Of a stretch of DNA of 32,656 nt, positions 7,733 through 16,372 are shown piece by piece (within the stretch, counting starts at the first letter, position 1; every line of letters begins with the position of its first letter). Location: NCBI GenBank assembly GCA_040007095.1, contig JBDTVS010000165.1, forward strand, positions 1 to 32,656, given 5' to 3'. Both the position numbers and the translations under genes were made by a program. Source of the stretch: JBDTVS01 sp040007095. GTDB lineage: Bacteria > Acidobacteriota > Vicinamibacteria > Vicinamibacterales > CAVVIG01. The notes under the pieces were generated by a model. It saw only the letters and a list, made by a program, of their open reading frames with translations, did no database searches and had not been told where the DNA came from.

Positions 7733-9451
7733 ATGTCCCGGATGCGGATAGCTGTCATCCCGTTGCTTGCCGTGCTGGGGTTCGCAGGCAGTGGTGAACG
7801 TCTGGCCCACGCGGTGCCGGCGCATGTACCGCTCGTCGACGCTGTCGAGCGCGCCGACCTCGACGCCGTGCGCTCCCTGCTCAAGGGCGGCGCCGATGTG
7901 AACGCGGGCGACCCGGACGGGACCACGGCACTCCAATGGGCCGCGCGGCGCGACAACATAGCGGCTGCCGACATCCTGCTGCGCGCGGGTGCCGATCCGA
8001 ATCGGACGAATCGATACGGCGTCACGCCGCTCACCCTGGCCGCCGCCAACGGCAGCCCTCTCATGATCGAGCGACTCCTGACCAGCGGCGCCAACGCGAA
8101 GACGACGACCGCGGACGGCGAAACGGTCCTGATGACGGCGGCGCGCACCTCGAGCGTCGAGTCGCTGCAGAACCTGCTCAAAGCCGGCGCCGATCTGCAC
8201 GCGAAGGAGCGCCGCCGCGGCACGACCGCCTTGATGTGGGCGGCGGATGCGGGCCAGCCCAAAGCGGTCGCGTTCCTGCTCAAGGCCGGCGCGGCGCTGC
8301 GCGATCGCTCGAAGGGCGATTACAGCCCGCTGCTGCTGGCGGTCCGTGCCGGGAGCCTGGAATCGGTCGAGATTCTCGCTGGCGCGGGCGCTGATCTGAA
8401 CGACAGCGCGCCGTCCGGCGATCCCGCCGAAAACATCCCGATTGGGTTCGCGACGAAGCGGGCTCCAGCCTTCAGCCCGGAGGACACCGGCGCGGTCCGG
8501 ACGTCGGCGCTGGTCCTCGCGATGCTGAATGGCCATTTCAAGCTGGCCAGCTGGCTCGTGAACCATGGTGCGGATCCCAATGCTCCCGATCCGCGAGGAT
8601 CCGCGCTCCACGCCCTGGCGTGGCTGCGCAAACCCGGTCTGCCCCTCGACAGCGGCCCTGTTATGGTGCCCTTCGGCAACCCGGACAGCGACGAGTTCGC
8701 CCGCGCCCTGCTCGATCGCGGCGCACGGCCCAACGTGCGCATCGCCTGGAAGGAGATCGTCTTCGATCACGTCGGCGGTCAGGTCAGGCTCCCATCGACG
8801 ATCCGAATGGGACGGCACTGGCTGAGTTACGTCGGCGCAACGCCGTTCTTCGTGGCGGCGCAGCACAGCGACGTGCTGTTGATGCGGCTGCTCCTCGACC
8901 ACGGCGCCGATCCGAACCTCCCCGCGGTCCAGAACGTCACGCCGCTGATGGCCGCCGCGGGCCTGGGCTTCTGGGACGCGGAGAGCCCCGCTCCACAGAA
9001 TGGCACCCCCGAGGCGGACACGCTCGACGCGGTGCGGATCTGCGTCGAGCATGGCGCCGACGTCAACGCGACCACGCACTACGGCAAGATCAACGTGAAC
9101 GGCGATCCTGCCGAGCTTCGTTCCCGCTATCTGTTTCCCCCGGAGCTTCCCGCGAACTCGCCTTCGTACGGCGACATGCGCTGGGACGGCGCCACGGCGC
9201 TGCACGGCGCGGCGGTGCGGGGCGTGAACACGGTCGTCAAGTATCTGGTCGAACATGGCGCCAGGCTCGACGCCAAGACCACGCTTGGCTGGACGCCACT
9301 CATGATCGCCGACCACATCTTCACCGCGAACGTCGAGCGTAGCTGGCCCGAGACCGCAGCGTACCTGCGCGATCTGATGCGCGAGCGTGGTCTGCCCACC
9401 GATGATCAGCCCGCGTCACCGGACGTGACCGCCGCGAGGGAGACCAGATAA
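7733..9451 (+). CDS. Secreted ankyrin-repeat protein 1
   Basis: A 572-residue protein with a Sec signal peptide (IAVIPLLAVLGFAGSGERLAHA) followed by ankyrin repeats. At least five consecutive units run from about residue 35 to 220, with consensus pieces such as 'LLKGGADVNAGDPDGTTALQWAA', 'YGVTPLTLAAANG' and 'TALMWAADAGQPKAVAFLLKAGA'. More units come after non-canonical linkers, including DHGADPNLPAVQNVTPLMAAA and EHGARLDAKTTLGWTPLMIA. The C-terminus ends in a helix with PETAAYLRDLMRERGL. Ankyrin domains bind other proteins; an exported one probably acts as a periplasmic scaffold. AAGGG lies 7 nt before the ATG. It is collinear with the protein encoded at 27424-28896, including the non-ankyrin linkers, so the two are true homologues. 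Confidence 0.9.
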   Translation: MSRMRIAVIPLLAVLGFAGSGERLAHAVPAHVPLVDAVERADLDAVRSLLKGGADVNAGDPDGTTALQWAARRDNIAAADILLRAGADPNRTNRYGVTPLTLAAANGSPLMIERLLTSGANAKTTTADGETVLMTAARTSSVESLQNLLKAGADLHAKERRRGTTALMWAADAGQPKAVAFLLKAGAALRDRSKGDYSPLLLAVRAGSLESVEILAGAGADLNDSAPSGDPAENIPIGFATKRAPAFSPEDTGAVRTSALVLAMLNGHFKLASWLVNHGADPNAPDPRGSALHALAWLRKPGLPLDSGPVMVPFGNPDSDEFARALLDRGARPNVRIAWKEIVFDHVGGQVRLPSTIRMGRHWLSYVGATPFFVAAQHSDVLLMRLLLDHGADPNLPAVQNVTPLMAAAGLGFWDAESPAPQNGTPEADTLDAVRICVEHGADVNATTHYGKINVNGDPAELRSRYLFPPELPANSPSYGDMRWDGATALHGAAVRGVNTVVKYLVEHGARLDAKTTLGWTPLMIADHIFTANVERSWPETAAYLRDLMRERGLPTDDQPASPDVTAARETR

Positions 9452-9469
9452 CCAGAGATGGACGCTTGT

Positions 9470-10417
9470 CTACTTCAATTCGGCGTAGACGACCTCGACG
9501 TTGTTCTTGATGCTGTCGGGTTGAGGGGCGCGATACCCCGCGAACTTTTCCGGGATCTTGTATCCGCTCGCCGCCGCGTCCACCGACTTCCCGGCTTTCT
9601 TGGCTTCGCGAACGTAGGCGAGGAAGTCGCGGTTGAACTCCGCATACTCCTTCAGGTCCGCCGGAGTCATCACCGTGCTGTGGCCCGTGATGATCTGGTC
9701 GATGTCTTTCAGGGTCCCGGCTTTCGTGAGCGTGTCCGCGATCTCGACCCCGCTGCCCCCGTTGTTGCTGTCGAGCAGCGGCACCAGCTTGCCGGAGAAG
9801 ATGTCGCCGGCGTGCATCACGCGCAGGGCCGGGAAGACGGTCCAGGCGTCGCCGTTCGTGTGGCCGCGCCCGAAGTAGTACAGGTCGATGCGGTCGGCGC
9901 CGTTGCCGATCGTCATCTTGTCCTTGAACGTCCGCTTGGCCATGTTCTTCCCGCCGTTCGCCTTGAACACATCGGGCGGCACCCTGGCTTCGGCGCCCTT
10001 CGGCGGACGGCCACCCTCCATGTTGGTCCTGGTGTTCACGTGCGCCACGATGTCGATCGTGGTGGGAAAGTCGACGTTGCCGCCGACATGGTCGTAGTGG
10101 GTATGGCTGTTGATGATCCGAATCACCGGCCGGTCGGTCAGTTCCTTGATCTTCGCGATCAGCGGCTGCCCCCATCCTGGAATCTTCGTGTCGACGACCG
10201 TGACGCCGTCGGTGCCGACAAAGACCGCCGAGTTCCCTCCTCCTCCTCTGAGGACGAACAGGTTGTCTTTGAGCTTGTCCACCTGAATGACCTGCGCGCC
10301 GTCTGCGCCCCGACCTTGCCTGCCCCCGGCAGGGGCTTGATACGCAGCCGCGGCAATCGAGCCTCCGCATAGGAGCAGGGCTCCCAGAACCGCGCTTCTT
10401 CTGCCCGGACGTTTCAT
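9470..10417 (-). CDS. Exported metallo-beta-lactamase-fold hydrolase
   Basis: A 315-residue protein with a signal peptide (SAVLGALLLCGGSIAAAA). It carries the full metal-binding set of the MBL superfamily: HTHYDH (His105, His107, Asp109, His110), His186 in GRGHTNGD, Asp205 in HAGDIF and His246 in ITGHSTVM. The arrangement fits a dinuclear zinc hydrolase acting in the periplasm on an ester, lactone, amide or similar bond; nothing points to antibiotic resistance. The start at 10417 is supported by GAGGAG about 7 nt upstream; the frame extends to 10585 but without a ribosome site. It is convergent with ankyrin gene 1 (18 nt between the stop codons) and divergent from the first TonB receptor gene, with repeat A2 in between. 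Confidence 0.9.
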   Translation of the reverse strand: MKRPGRRSAVLGALLLCGGSIAAAAYQAPAGGRQGRGADGAQVIQVDKLKDNLFVLRGGGGNSAVFVGTDGVTVVDTKIPGWGQPLIAKIKELTDRPVIRIINSHTHYDHVGGNVDFPTTIDIVAHVNTRTNMEGGRPPKGAEARVPPDVFKANGGKNMAKRTFKDKMTIGNGADRIDLYYFGRGHTNGDAWTVFPALRVMHAGDIFSGKLVPLLDSNNGGSGVEIADTLTKAGTLKDIDQIITGHSTVMTPADLKEYAEFNRDFLAYVREAKKAGKSVDAAASGYKIPEKFAGYRAPQPDSIKNNVEVVYAELK

Positions 10418-10464
10418 GATGTTCTCCTCGGAAAGGGTGCGTCGCACGCGCCCGCGCCCCGGCG

Positions 10465-10470
10465 ATTCTA
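10465..10470 (-). promoter_or_regulatory. Candidate -10 element for the MBL-fold hydrolase
   Basis: On the minus strand this reads TAGAAT, a near-consensus -10 hexamer. It would give a leader of about 40 nt before the start at 10417. A CTGACG about 19 nt upstream is only a weak -35, so this is a tentative assignment. Confidence 0.3.
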
Positions 10471-10513
10471 CCGGTTGTCGTGCGCGGGTCGTCAGCAATT
10501 TCGCCGGACCCTC

Positions 10514-10525
10514 ACCAGTACTGGT
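10514..10525. promoter_or_regulatory. 12-bp perfect palindrome upstream of the MBL-fold hydrolase
   Basis: ACCAGTACTGGT reads identically on both strands. It lies about 45 bp upstream of the candidate -10 of the hydrolase gene, a typical activator or repressor position. No regulator can be assigned, and a chance occurrence is possible. Confidence 0.3.
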
Positions 10526-10575
10526 AATGCCGGCCAATCGACGATCAGATAGACTCCCCGCCAGTCTCAGCGCTC

Positions 10576-10723
10576 CGTTTCGCAATTACGGTGACGTATT
10601 CGGGCGTCGAGGCGCCCGGATCGCAAGGCGCGAGGAGGAAGAATGCCGGGTGCATTTGACCGACGAGCAACGCAGCGAGGCGGGATGCATCGGAGCCCGA
10701 TACGTTAGCGTAATTGCGAAGCG
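10576..10723 (-). repeat. Family-A dispersed repeat, copy 2, with terminal inverted repeats (MITE-like)
   Basis: About 148 bp bounded by imperfect inverted repeats: CGTTTCGCAATTACGGTGAC... at 10576-10605 against the reverse complement of 10695-10723, about 26 of 30 positions with one gap. The interior, read on the minus strand, matches copy 1 (4984-5072) along about 90 bp without gaps. It fills the space between the divergent hydrolase and TonB-receptor genes. Its small open frames look like by-products of the repeat. It codes for no transposase, so if mobile it would be non-autonomous. Confidence 0.8.
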
Positions 10724-10771
10724 GGGTGCTTAGTGTGTGCTGCCGGTCTTGCCTGCGGGAGAAGAGAACGA

Positions 10772-13612
10772 ATGTCAAATCACGTGCGGCTGGTACTCGT
10801 GGTGCTCGCAATTGCGACACCCTCCGCGGCGCTGGCCCAGAGCGGCCAAAGCGCCATCGCCGGCGTCGTCAGAGACGCGACCGGCGGCGTCGTGCCCGGC
10901 GTCACGGTCGAGGCCAGCAGCCCGGCCCTGATCGAGAAGTCGCGATCTGCAGTCACCAACGAGGCCGGTCAGTATCGAGTCGTCGACCTGCGTCCTGGCG
11001 TCTACACGGTCACCTTCACGCTGTCGGGCTTCACGACGGTGGTCCGGAACGGGATCCAGCTCGAATCGAACTTCGTGGCGCCGGTCAACATCGAGATGAC
11101 CGTCGCCGGCGTCGAGCAGAGCATCACCGTCACCGGGAACAGCCCGATCGTCGACGTGCAGTCAAGTCAGCGGCGGGAGGTCGTCAACAGCGAGCTGCTG
11201 GCGGCGCTTCCGACCGGTCGGAGTTACGTGACGATGGCCGCAACCGTACCGGCCGTGACAACGGGGCAATTCGACGTCGGTGGGTCGACGTCGATGTGGC
11301 AAGGTGGCAGCCTCTCGGTCCACGGATCCTTGAACGTCGATTCGCGAACGCTGATCGACGGGATGATCGCCGATGCGATGTTCGCCGGCGGGCAGTGCGC
11401 ATGTGTGTACGACAATGAGGCCCAGACGCAGGAAATCGCCGTCCAGGTCAGCGGCGGGAGCGCCGAGAGTCAGTTGTCCGGCGTTCTCGTGAACCGCATT
11501 CCGCGAACCGGCGGCAACAAGTTCTCGGGCGAATTCATGACCAACTTCGCCAATACGAGCCTGTGGAGCCAGAACACGGACGCCGATCTGGCCGCGCGTG
11601 GCTTTACCGTGCCGGCGAAGTTGTTCCGCCAGTACGACATCAACTACACCGTGGATGGTCCGATCATCAAGGACCGTCTGTGGTTCTTCTTCTCGGGGCG
11701 CAACTGGGCGTTCAACAACTACGTCGGCGGCGCGGTGAATCGGGACGGGTCGCAGGCGATCGACGACAACCGGATCCATGCGTTTCCGGTCCGCCTGACC
11801 GGTCAGCTCACGCCGAAGAACAAGGTGACGGCGATGTTCGACTGGTCGGAGAAGCTGCGTGGCCACGCCAACCTCTCCGGGACCATTGCGCCGGAAGCCA
11901 GCCTGGTGCAGAGCCAGCCCGCCCAGCACATCGGCCAGGCGAAATGGACGTCGACGCTGAGCAACCACCTGCTGCTCGAAGCCGGTTACAACCAGACGTT
12001 CAACAATGCGAAGTATCAATTCGAACCCGAGGTGATCCTCGCCACCTGCTTCTCCCCCTTCGATACCTGCGCGCCGGGCACCGGCTACGGCAGCATTCCT
12101 CACCAGGATCTGACCCTCGGCACCAACACTGTGGCGGCCGTCACCGGCACCGGTGTCCAGACCGGCCCGCAAAAGATGCCGACGATGAGCCACTACATTC
12201 AGTCGTCGCTGTCGTACGTGACCGGGGCGCACGCGTTGAAGGTGGGGTTCCAGCAGCGCTTCGGCTGGCAGCAGGATACGCGGTTCGGCATCAACGCCGA
12301 TCTCATCCAGCAGTACCGTAACGGCGTCCCCACGCAGGTCACCATCTTCAACACCCCGACCAGCAGCCGGAATGAAGTGAACGCCGACCTCGGGATCTTC
12401 GTGCAGGACACGTGGACAATGGGACGGCTGACCCTGAACCCGGGCCTGCGGTTCGATTACTTCAACACCTCGATTCCGGAGCAGTCGGTGCCAGCCGGCC
12501 GGTTCGTGCCGGCGCGGCACTTCGACGCCATCCCGAACATCGGGACCTGGAAGAACGTCTCGCCCCGCTTCGGCGTCTCGTACGACCTGTTCGGAAGCGG
12601 CCGCACGGCGATCAAGGGAAATCTCGGCTCCTACGTGCAATCGCAGGGCACCGGGTTCGCGGCGACCTACAACCCGGTCGTGATCACGACTGATGTCAGG
12701 ACCTGGACGGACACCAACCGGGATGACGTCGCGCAGGAGAGCGAGCTGGGGCCGACGAGCAACCGGGCGTTCGGCGTCCGGCAGAATCAGAATCCGGCTG
12801 CCGGCATCGCGCGGCCGTACCAGTGGGTGTACGACCTGGCGTTCCAGCACGAGCTGGTTCGCGGCGTCGGCGTGTCGGTCAGCTACAACCGTCGGGACTT
12901 CTACAAGACATTCTGGACCCAGAACCTCGCGGCGCCACTCTCGGCCTACACGCTCGCGTCGGTGCCCGATCCGCAGCAGGCGGGCCAGACGATTCCGATC
13001 TACAACCTCGCACCCGCGGCGCTGGGCCTCGTCGACCTGCTCGACGACAATTCATCCAACAACCGCATGTACTACCAGGGCGTCGACGTGACGATGAACC
13101 TGCGGTACCGAGGGGCGACGGTCAACGGCGGCACGTCGACCGGCCGGACGCTGGCGATCACCTGTGACGTGCAGGATCCCAACAACCTGCGATTCTGCGA
13201 TCAGACGACCTACGATGTGCCGTTCCGGACGCTCTTCCGGCTCTCCGGCACGTACGGGCTTCCATTCGGCATCCGCGCCAGCGCGGTGTTCCAGAGCATC
13301 CCGGGCACGGCGCGCCAACTGACCTACGTCGTCACGCGCACGCAGCTGCCGACGCTGGTCCAGGCGTCGGTGACGGCGCGCTTGAACCAGCCGAACACGC
13401 TGTTTCTCGACACCGTGAATCAGCTCGACCTGAGCTTCTCGAAGAGCGTCAAGGCCGGCGCGATGGACTTTCGACCTGAGGTGGGCTTCTTCAACGCGCT
13501 CAACGCGAACCCTGTGACCGCTCAGACGAATGCGTTCGGGCCGGCGCTGGATCGCGTGACCGCCATTCTGCCCGGACGCCTGATCCGCGTTGGGCTAACA
13601 TTGAAGTTCTAG
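10772..13612 (+). CDS. TonB-dependent receptor, Oar-like, module 1
   Basis: A 946-residue outer-membrane transporter. The signal peptide (LVLVVLAIATPSAALA, cut before QSG) is followed by a carboxypeptidase-regulatory-like domain at about 25-105 (GVVRDATGGVVPGVTVEA, then YTVTFTLSGF). A plug-like region and a long beta-barrel end in the classic terminal aromatic residue (IRVGLTLKF). Such receptors import large or scarce substrates using TonB energy; the substrate is unknown. An EF-hand-like loop DTNRDDVAQESE is encoded at 12710-12745. The start at 10772 is preceded by a GGGAGAAGAG ribosome site; the open frame extends to 10733 into the edge of the repeat region, without support. It heads a module followed by DUF1592 and DUF1552 genes. 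Confidence 0.9.
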   Translation: MSNHVRLVLVVLAIATPSAALAQSGQSAIAGVVRDATGGVVPGVTVEASSPALIEKSRSAVTNEAGQYRVVDLRPGVYTVTFTLSGFTTVVRNGIQLESNFVAPVNIEMTVAGVEQSITVTGNSPIVDVQSSQRREVVNSELLAALPTGRSYVTMAATVPAVTTGQFDVGGSTSMWQGGSLSVHGSLNVDSRTLIDGMIADAMFAGGQCACVYDNEAQTQEIAVQVSGGSAESQLSGVLVNRIPRTGGNKFSGEFMTNFANTSLWSQNTDADLAARGFTVPAKLFRQYDINYTVDGPIIKDRLWFFFSGRNWAFNNYVGGAVNRDGSQAIDDNRIHAFPVRLTGQLTPKNKVTAMFDWSEKLRGHANLSGTIAPEASLVQSQPAQHIGQAKWTSTLSNHLLLEAGYNQTFNNAKYQFEPEVILATCFSPFDTCAPGTGYGSIPHQDLTLGTNTVAAVTGTGVQTGPQKMPTMSHYIQSSLSYVTGAHALKVGFQQRFGWQQDTRFGINADLIQQYRNGVPTQVTIFNTPTSSRNEVNADLGIFVQDTWTMGRLTLNPGLRFDYFNTSIPEQSVPAGRFVPARHFDAIPNIGTWKNVSPRFGVSYDLFGSGRTAIKGNLGSYVQSQGTGFAATYNPVVITTDVRTWTDTNRDDVAQESELGPTSNRAFGVRQNQNPAAGIARPYQWVYDLAFQHELVRGVGVSVSYNRRDFYKTFWTQNLAAPLSAYTLASVPDPQQAGQTIPIYNLAPAALGLVDLLDDNSSNNRMYYQGVDVTMNLRYRGATVNGGTSTGRTLAITCDVQDPNNLRFCDQTTYDVPFRTLFRLSGTYGLPFGIRASAVFQSIPGTARQLTYVVTRTQLPTLVQASVTARLNQPNTLFLDTVNQLDLSFSKSVKAGAMDFRPEVGFFNALNANPVTAQTNAFGPALDRVTAILPGRLIRVGLTLKF

Positions 13613-13760
13613 CGCGCGCGTGTAGCATGCTGATGAAAACACGTTGAACGCAGAGCCCGCCGAGACCGCATAGTTATCGAGGATGCTCCGGCGATCTCAC
13701 GGCGCCGCGTTGATGGTCGTTTAGACACGAGTGGAAGAGCACGTTGCGAAATCAGATGAT

Positions 13761-13831
13761 GAACCACAAAGGACACAGAGATCACGAAGAGGACGCAGGA
13801 ATTCTTTGTGTTCTTCGTCTCTTTGTGGTTC
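13761..13831. repeat. Family-B dispersed hairpin repeat, copy 2 (CACAAAG type)
   Basis: The ends form a perfect inverted repeat, GAACCACAAAG (13761-13771) and CTTTGTGGTTC (13821-13831). The left arm runs in 9-nt units: ACCACAAAG, GACACAGAG, ATCACGAAG, AGGACGCAG. The right arm has related units in reverse complement. It lies in the 5' region of the DUF1592 gene and is translated in frame if a far-upstream start is assumed. Confidence 0.75.
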
Positions 13832-13874
13832 AGGATTTCAGCGCTTCAACGCGTTCCGCAGTGGGCAGGTGTCT

Positions 13875-16343
13875 GTGAGGTTACTGCCGCTCATGATGGC
13901 GGCCGCGCTCTTGTATACAGGCTCCGACTCGGTGCGAGCCGCTACCCAGGCGCAATCCGCTTCAGCCGCGAATACCGCGTCGACTTCGGCGGAGCGGAGG
14001 TTCGTGGCCACCTACTGCGCCACGTGTCACAACGCCCGCCTGAACACGGCAAATCTGCCGCTCGACACGTTCGATGTGTCGAACCCTGCCAGCAACCCCG
14101 CGGTGTGGGAGAAGGTGTTGCAGAAGGTTCGGACCGGCGTCATGCCTCCTCCGGCGGCTCGGCATCCCGATCCGGCAGCGATTGCGTCCTTCGTCGGGTC
14201 GATCGAGACGAGTCTCGATCAGGCCGCGACCACCCACCAGAACCCGGGACGGGTCCCGCTGATCCATCGACTGAATCGTACGGAATACCGAAACGCGATT
14301 CGGGACCTGCTGGCGGTGGACGACCTGCCAAAGGAGATGGACATCTCGCTGCTCCTGCCGCCCGACGAGATCGGCGAGGGCTTCGACAACATGGCCGACG
14401 CGCTGTTCGTCTCGCCGTCGCTGATCGAGCGGTACGTCGGCGCCGCCCGCAAGATCAGCCGCCTCGCCGTAGGGGATCTCGCCGTGCCGCGGATGATCGA
14501 CACCTACCAGTTGTCCGGCCAGCTGCCGCAGGACGTGCATTTCGAGGAACTGCCCATCGGTACGCGCGGCGGGGCCCTGATCCGCCGCACGTTCCCGGTA
14601 GACGGCGAGTACACGTTCGACGTGCAGGTCGCGCGTGGGGGCGTTTACGATCCGAGCACCGCGGGCGAAGCGTTCGAGCTCGAGTTGACCGTCGACGGGC
14701 GGCGCGAGCAGCTGTTCAAGGAGGAGAGGCGCGCGCCGGCCAGCGACCGCCAGGGGAGACGCGGCGGCGGAGGCGGAGGGCCGCTCCAGGCCCGCGTCGC
14801 CGTCTCAGCGGGCCCCCATGACATCGGGGTCGCGTTCCTTCAGAGGGCGGCCGCCCCGATCGAGTCGCTCACGACGCCGTACCTGCGCGGTCGCGGAGTC
14901 GAATCGGCGGCCGTGTCGAGCATCACGATCAGCGGGCCTGAGAAGGTGATCGGCGTGGGCAGCACGCCGAGCCGGCAGCGCATCTTCGTCTGCTACCCGG
15001 CTGAATCGACATCATCTCCCGCAGTACGGCGACAGTCGGGGGGCGATGATTCCGCCTGTGCCAGACGGATCCTGTCGGGCCTGGCGCGCCGCGCGTTCCG
15101 TCGCCCGGTGAACGGCGAGGACGTCGCCCCGCTGATGCAGTTCTACACGGAGGGGAAGAAGGAAGGCGGATTCGAGGACGGGATCAAGCGGTCGCTCGAG
15201 CGCCTGCTCGTGAGCCCGGAGTTTCTCTTCCGCATCGAGTTCGACCCTGCGGATGTCCGGCCGGGCGCCCTGTACCGGATCTCGGACCTCGAGCTTGCCT
15301 CGCGGTTGTCGTTCTTCCTCTGGAGCAGCATCCCCGACGACGAGCTGATCGATCTGGGCGCGCGCGGCGTGCTGCACACACCGCGAGTGCTGGAGCAGCA
15401 GATACGGCGAATGATTGCCGACCGCCGATCCGCCGCCCTGGTGGAGAACTTCGCCGGGCAGTGGCTGTACTTGAGGGACCTCGTGGCGGTGAAAAGGCCC
15501 GACGACCGCCTGTTTCCCAATTTCGACGAGGGGCTGCGCCACGCCATGGCCCAGGAAACCCAGCTCTTCGTCGAGGCGATCCTTCGCGAGGATCGCAGCG
15601 TGTTCGATCTGCTGGGGGCGAATTTCACCTTTCTGAACGATCGGCTAGCGCGGCACTACGGCATCCCGGATGTGTACGGCTCGCAGTTCCGCCGGGTGGT
15701 TCTGCCCGACGACAGCCCGCGGCGCGGTCTGCTCGGGCAAGGCAGCGTCCTGACCGTCACGTCGTACGCCAACCGGACCTCGCCCGTCAATCGCGGCAAG
15801 TTCATTCTCGAAACGCTCCTCTCGATGCCGCCGCCTCCCCCGCCACCCGACGTGCCGTCGCTGCAGGACACCAATGCCGAGGGACGCGTCTTGTCGATGC
15901 GGGCGAGGATGGAACAGCATCGGGCGAACCCCGCGTGCGCGAGCTGTCACGCCCAGATGGACCCGCTCGGATTCGCCCTCGAACAGTTTGACGCCGTCGG
16001 CGAGTGGCGCACCCGCGGCGAATCCCACGATCCGATCGACACCGCCGCGGCGCTTGCCAACGGGACGAAGTTCACCGGCGTCGACGGACTGCGGCACGTG
16101 CTGCTGGCGCCGCCCTTCGATCAGGAATTCGCGCGCACCGTGGTGTCGAAGATGCTGTCGTATGCGCTGGGCCGCGGCATCGAAGCGACCGACCAGCCGT
16201 ACATTCGCGCGATCATGCACGACGCGGCCTCGAGGCGTTTCGCGATGGGGGCGCTGGTTCGCGGGATCGTCAACAGCGTGCCATTTCAAATGAGGCGGGC
16301 TCAACCCAGGACGGCCTCTGCAGCCGAGACGGCACAGCGCTAG
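13875..16343 (+). CDS. DUF1592 multidomain heme protein, module 1
   Basis: An exported cytochrome-like protein of 822 residues. In order: signal peptide (LLPLMMAAALLYTG), PSCyt1-like heme site CATCH (48-52), DUF1587/PSD3 (about 125-190, starting PLIHRLNRTEYRNAIRDLL), a beta-rich middle region with a Gly/Arg-rich linker, DUF1595/PSD5 (about 393-455), DUF1592/PSD4 (about 465-592, LELASRLSFFLWSSIPDDEL), DUF1588/PSCyt3 (about 602-702) with a second heme site CASCH (688-692), and DUF1585/PSD2 (about 732-807). The family is abundant in Planctomycetes and Acidobacteria and has no established reaction; two CxxCH motifs imply electron transfer. The GTG at 13875 has AGG 5 nt upstream and directly precedes the signal peptide; the frame is open to 13731, but those codons come from repeat B. 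A DUF1552 gene follows after 29 nt. Confidence 0.85.
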   Translation: MRLLPLMMAAALLYTGSDSVRAATQAQSASAANTASTSAERRFVATYCATCHNARLNTANLPLDTFDVSNPASNPAVWEKVLQKVRTGVMPPPAARHPDPAAIASFVGSIETSLDQAATTHQNPGRVPLIHRLNRTEYRNAIRDLLAVDDLPKEMDISLLLPPDEIGEGFDNMADALFVSPSLIERYVGAARKISRLAVGDLAVPRMIDTYQLSGQLPQDVHFEELPIGTRGGALIRRTFPVDGEYTFDVQVARGGVYDPSTAGEAFELELTVDGRREQLFKEERRAPASDRQGRRGGGGGGPLQARVAVSAGPHDIGVAFLQRAAAPIESLTTPYLRGRGVESAAVSSITISGPEKVIGVGSTPSRQRIFVCYPAESTSSPAVRRQSGGDDSACARRILSGLARRAFRRPVNGEDVAPLMQFYTEGKKEGGFEDGIKRSLERLLVSPEFLFRIEFDPADVRPGALYRISDLELASRLSFFLWSSIPDDELIDLGARGVLHTPRVLEQQIRRMIADRRSAALVENFAGQWLYLRDLVAVKRPDDRLFPNFDEGLRHAMAQETQLFVEAILREDRSVFDLLGANFTFLNDRLARHYGIPDVYGSQFRRVVLPDDSPRRGLLGQGSVLTVTSYANRTSPVNRGKFILETLLSMPPPPPPPDVPSLQDTNAEGRVLSMRARMEQHRANPACASCHAQMDPLGFALEQFDAVGEWRTRGESHDPIDTAAALANGTKFTGVDGLRHVLLAPPFDQEFARTVVSKMLSYALGRGIEATDQPYIRAIMHDAASRRFAMGALVRGIVNSVPFQMRRAQPRTASAAETAQR

Positions 16344-16372
16344 AGCGGGATGAAATCAGGGAGAACACCGAC

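Noticed and set aside
7541..9316. Minus-strand open frame (591 codons) opposite the ankyrin 1 gene
   Set aside because: Low-complexity His/Arg/Val composition mirrors the ankyrin codons; the plus frame has a signal peptide and repeats.
9470..10417. Antibiotic-resistance beta-lactamase
   Set aside because: The metal motif is that of the general MBL superfamily; nothing in the sequence points to a lactamase subclass.
10545..10820. Small minus-strand open frame of 91 codons within repeat A2
   Set aside because: It is encoded mostly by the dispersed repeat, so it is probably a by-product of the repeat.
11162..12850. Minus-strand open frame (562 codons) opposite the module 1 TonB receptor
   Set aside because: No recognisable domain, and codon composition typical of an antisense shadow in high-GC DNA.
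13761..13831. Possible CRISPR-like array because of periodic units
   Set aside because: The period is 9 nt, the units are degenerate and palindromically arranged, and there are no spacers or cas genes.
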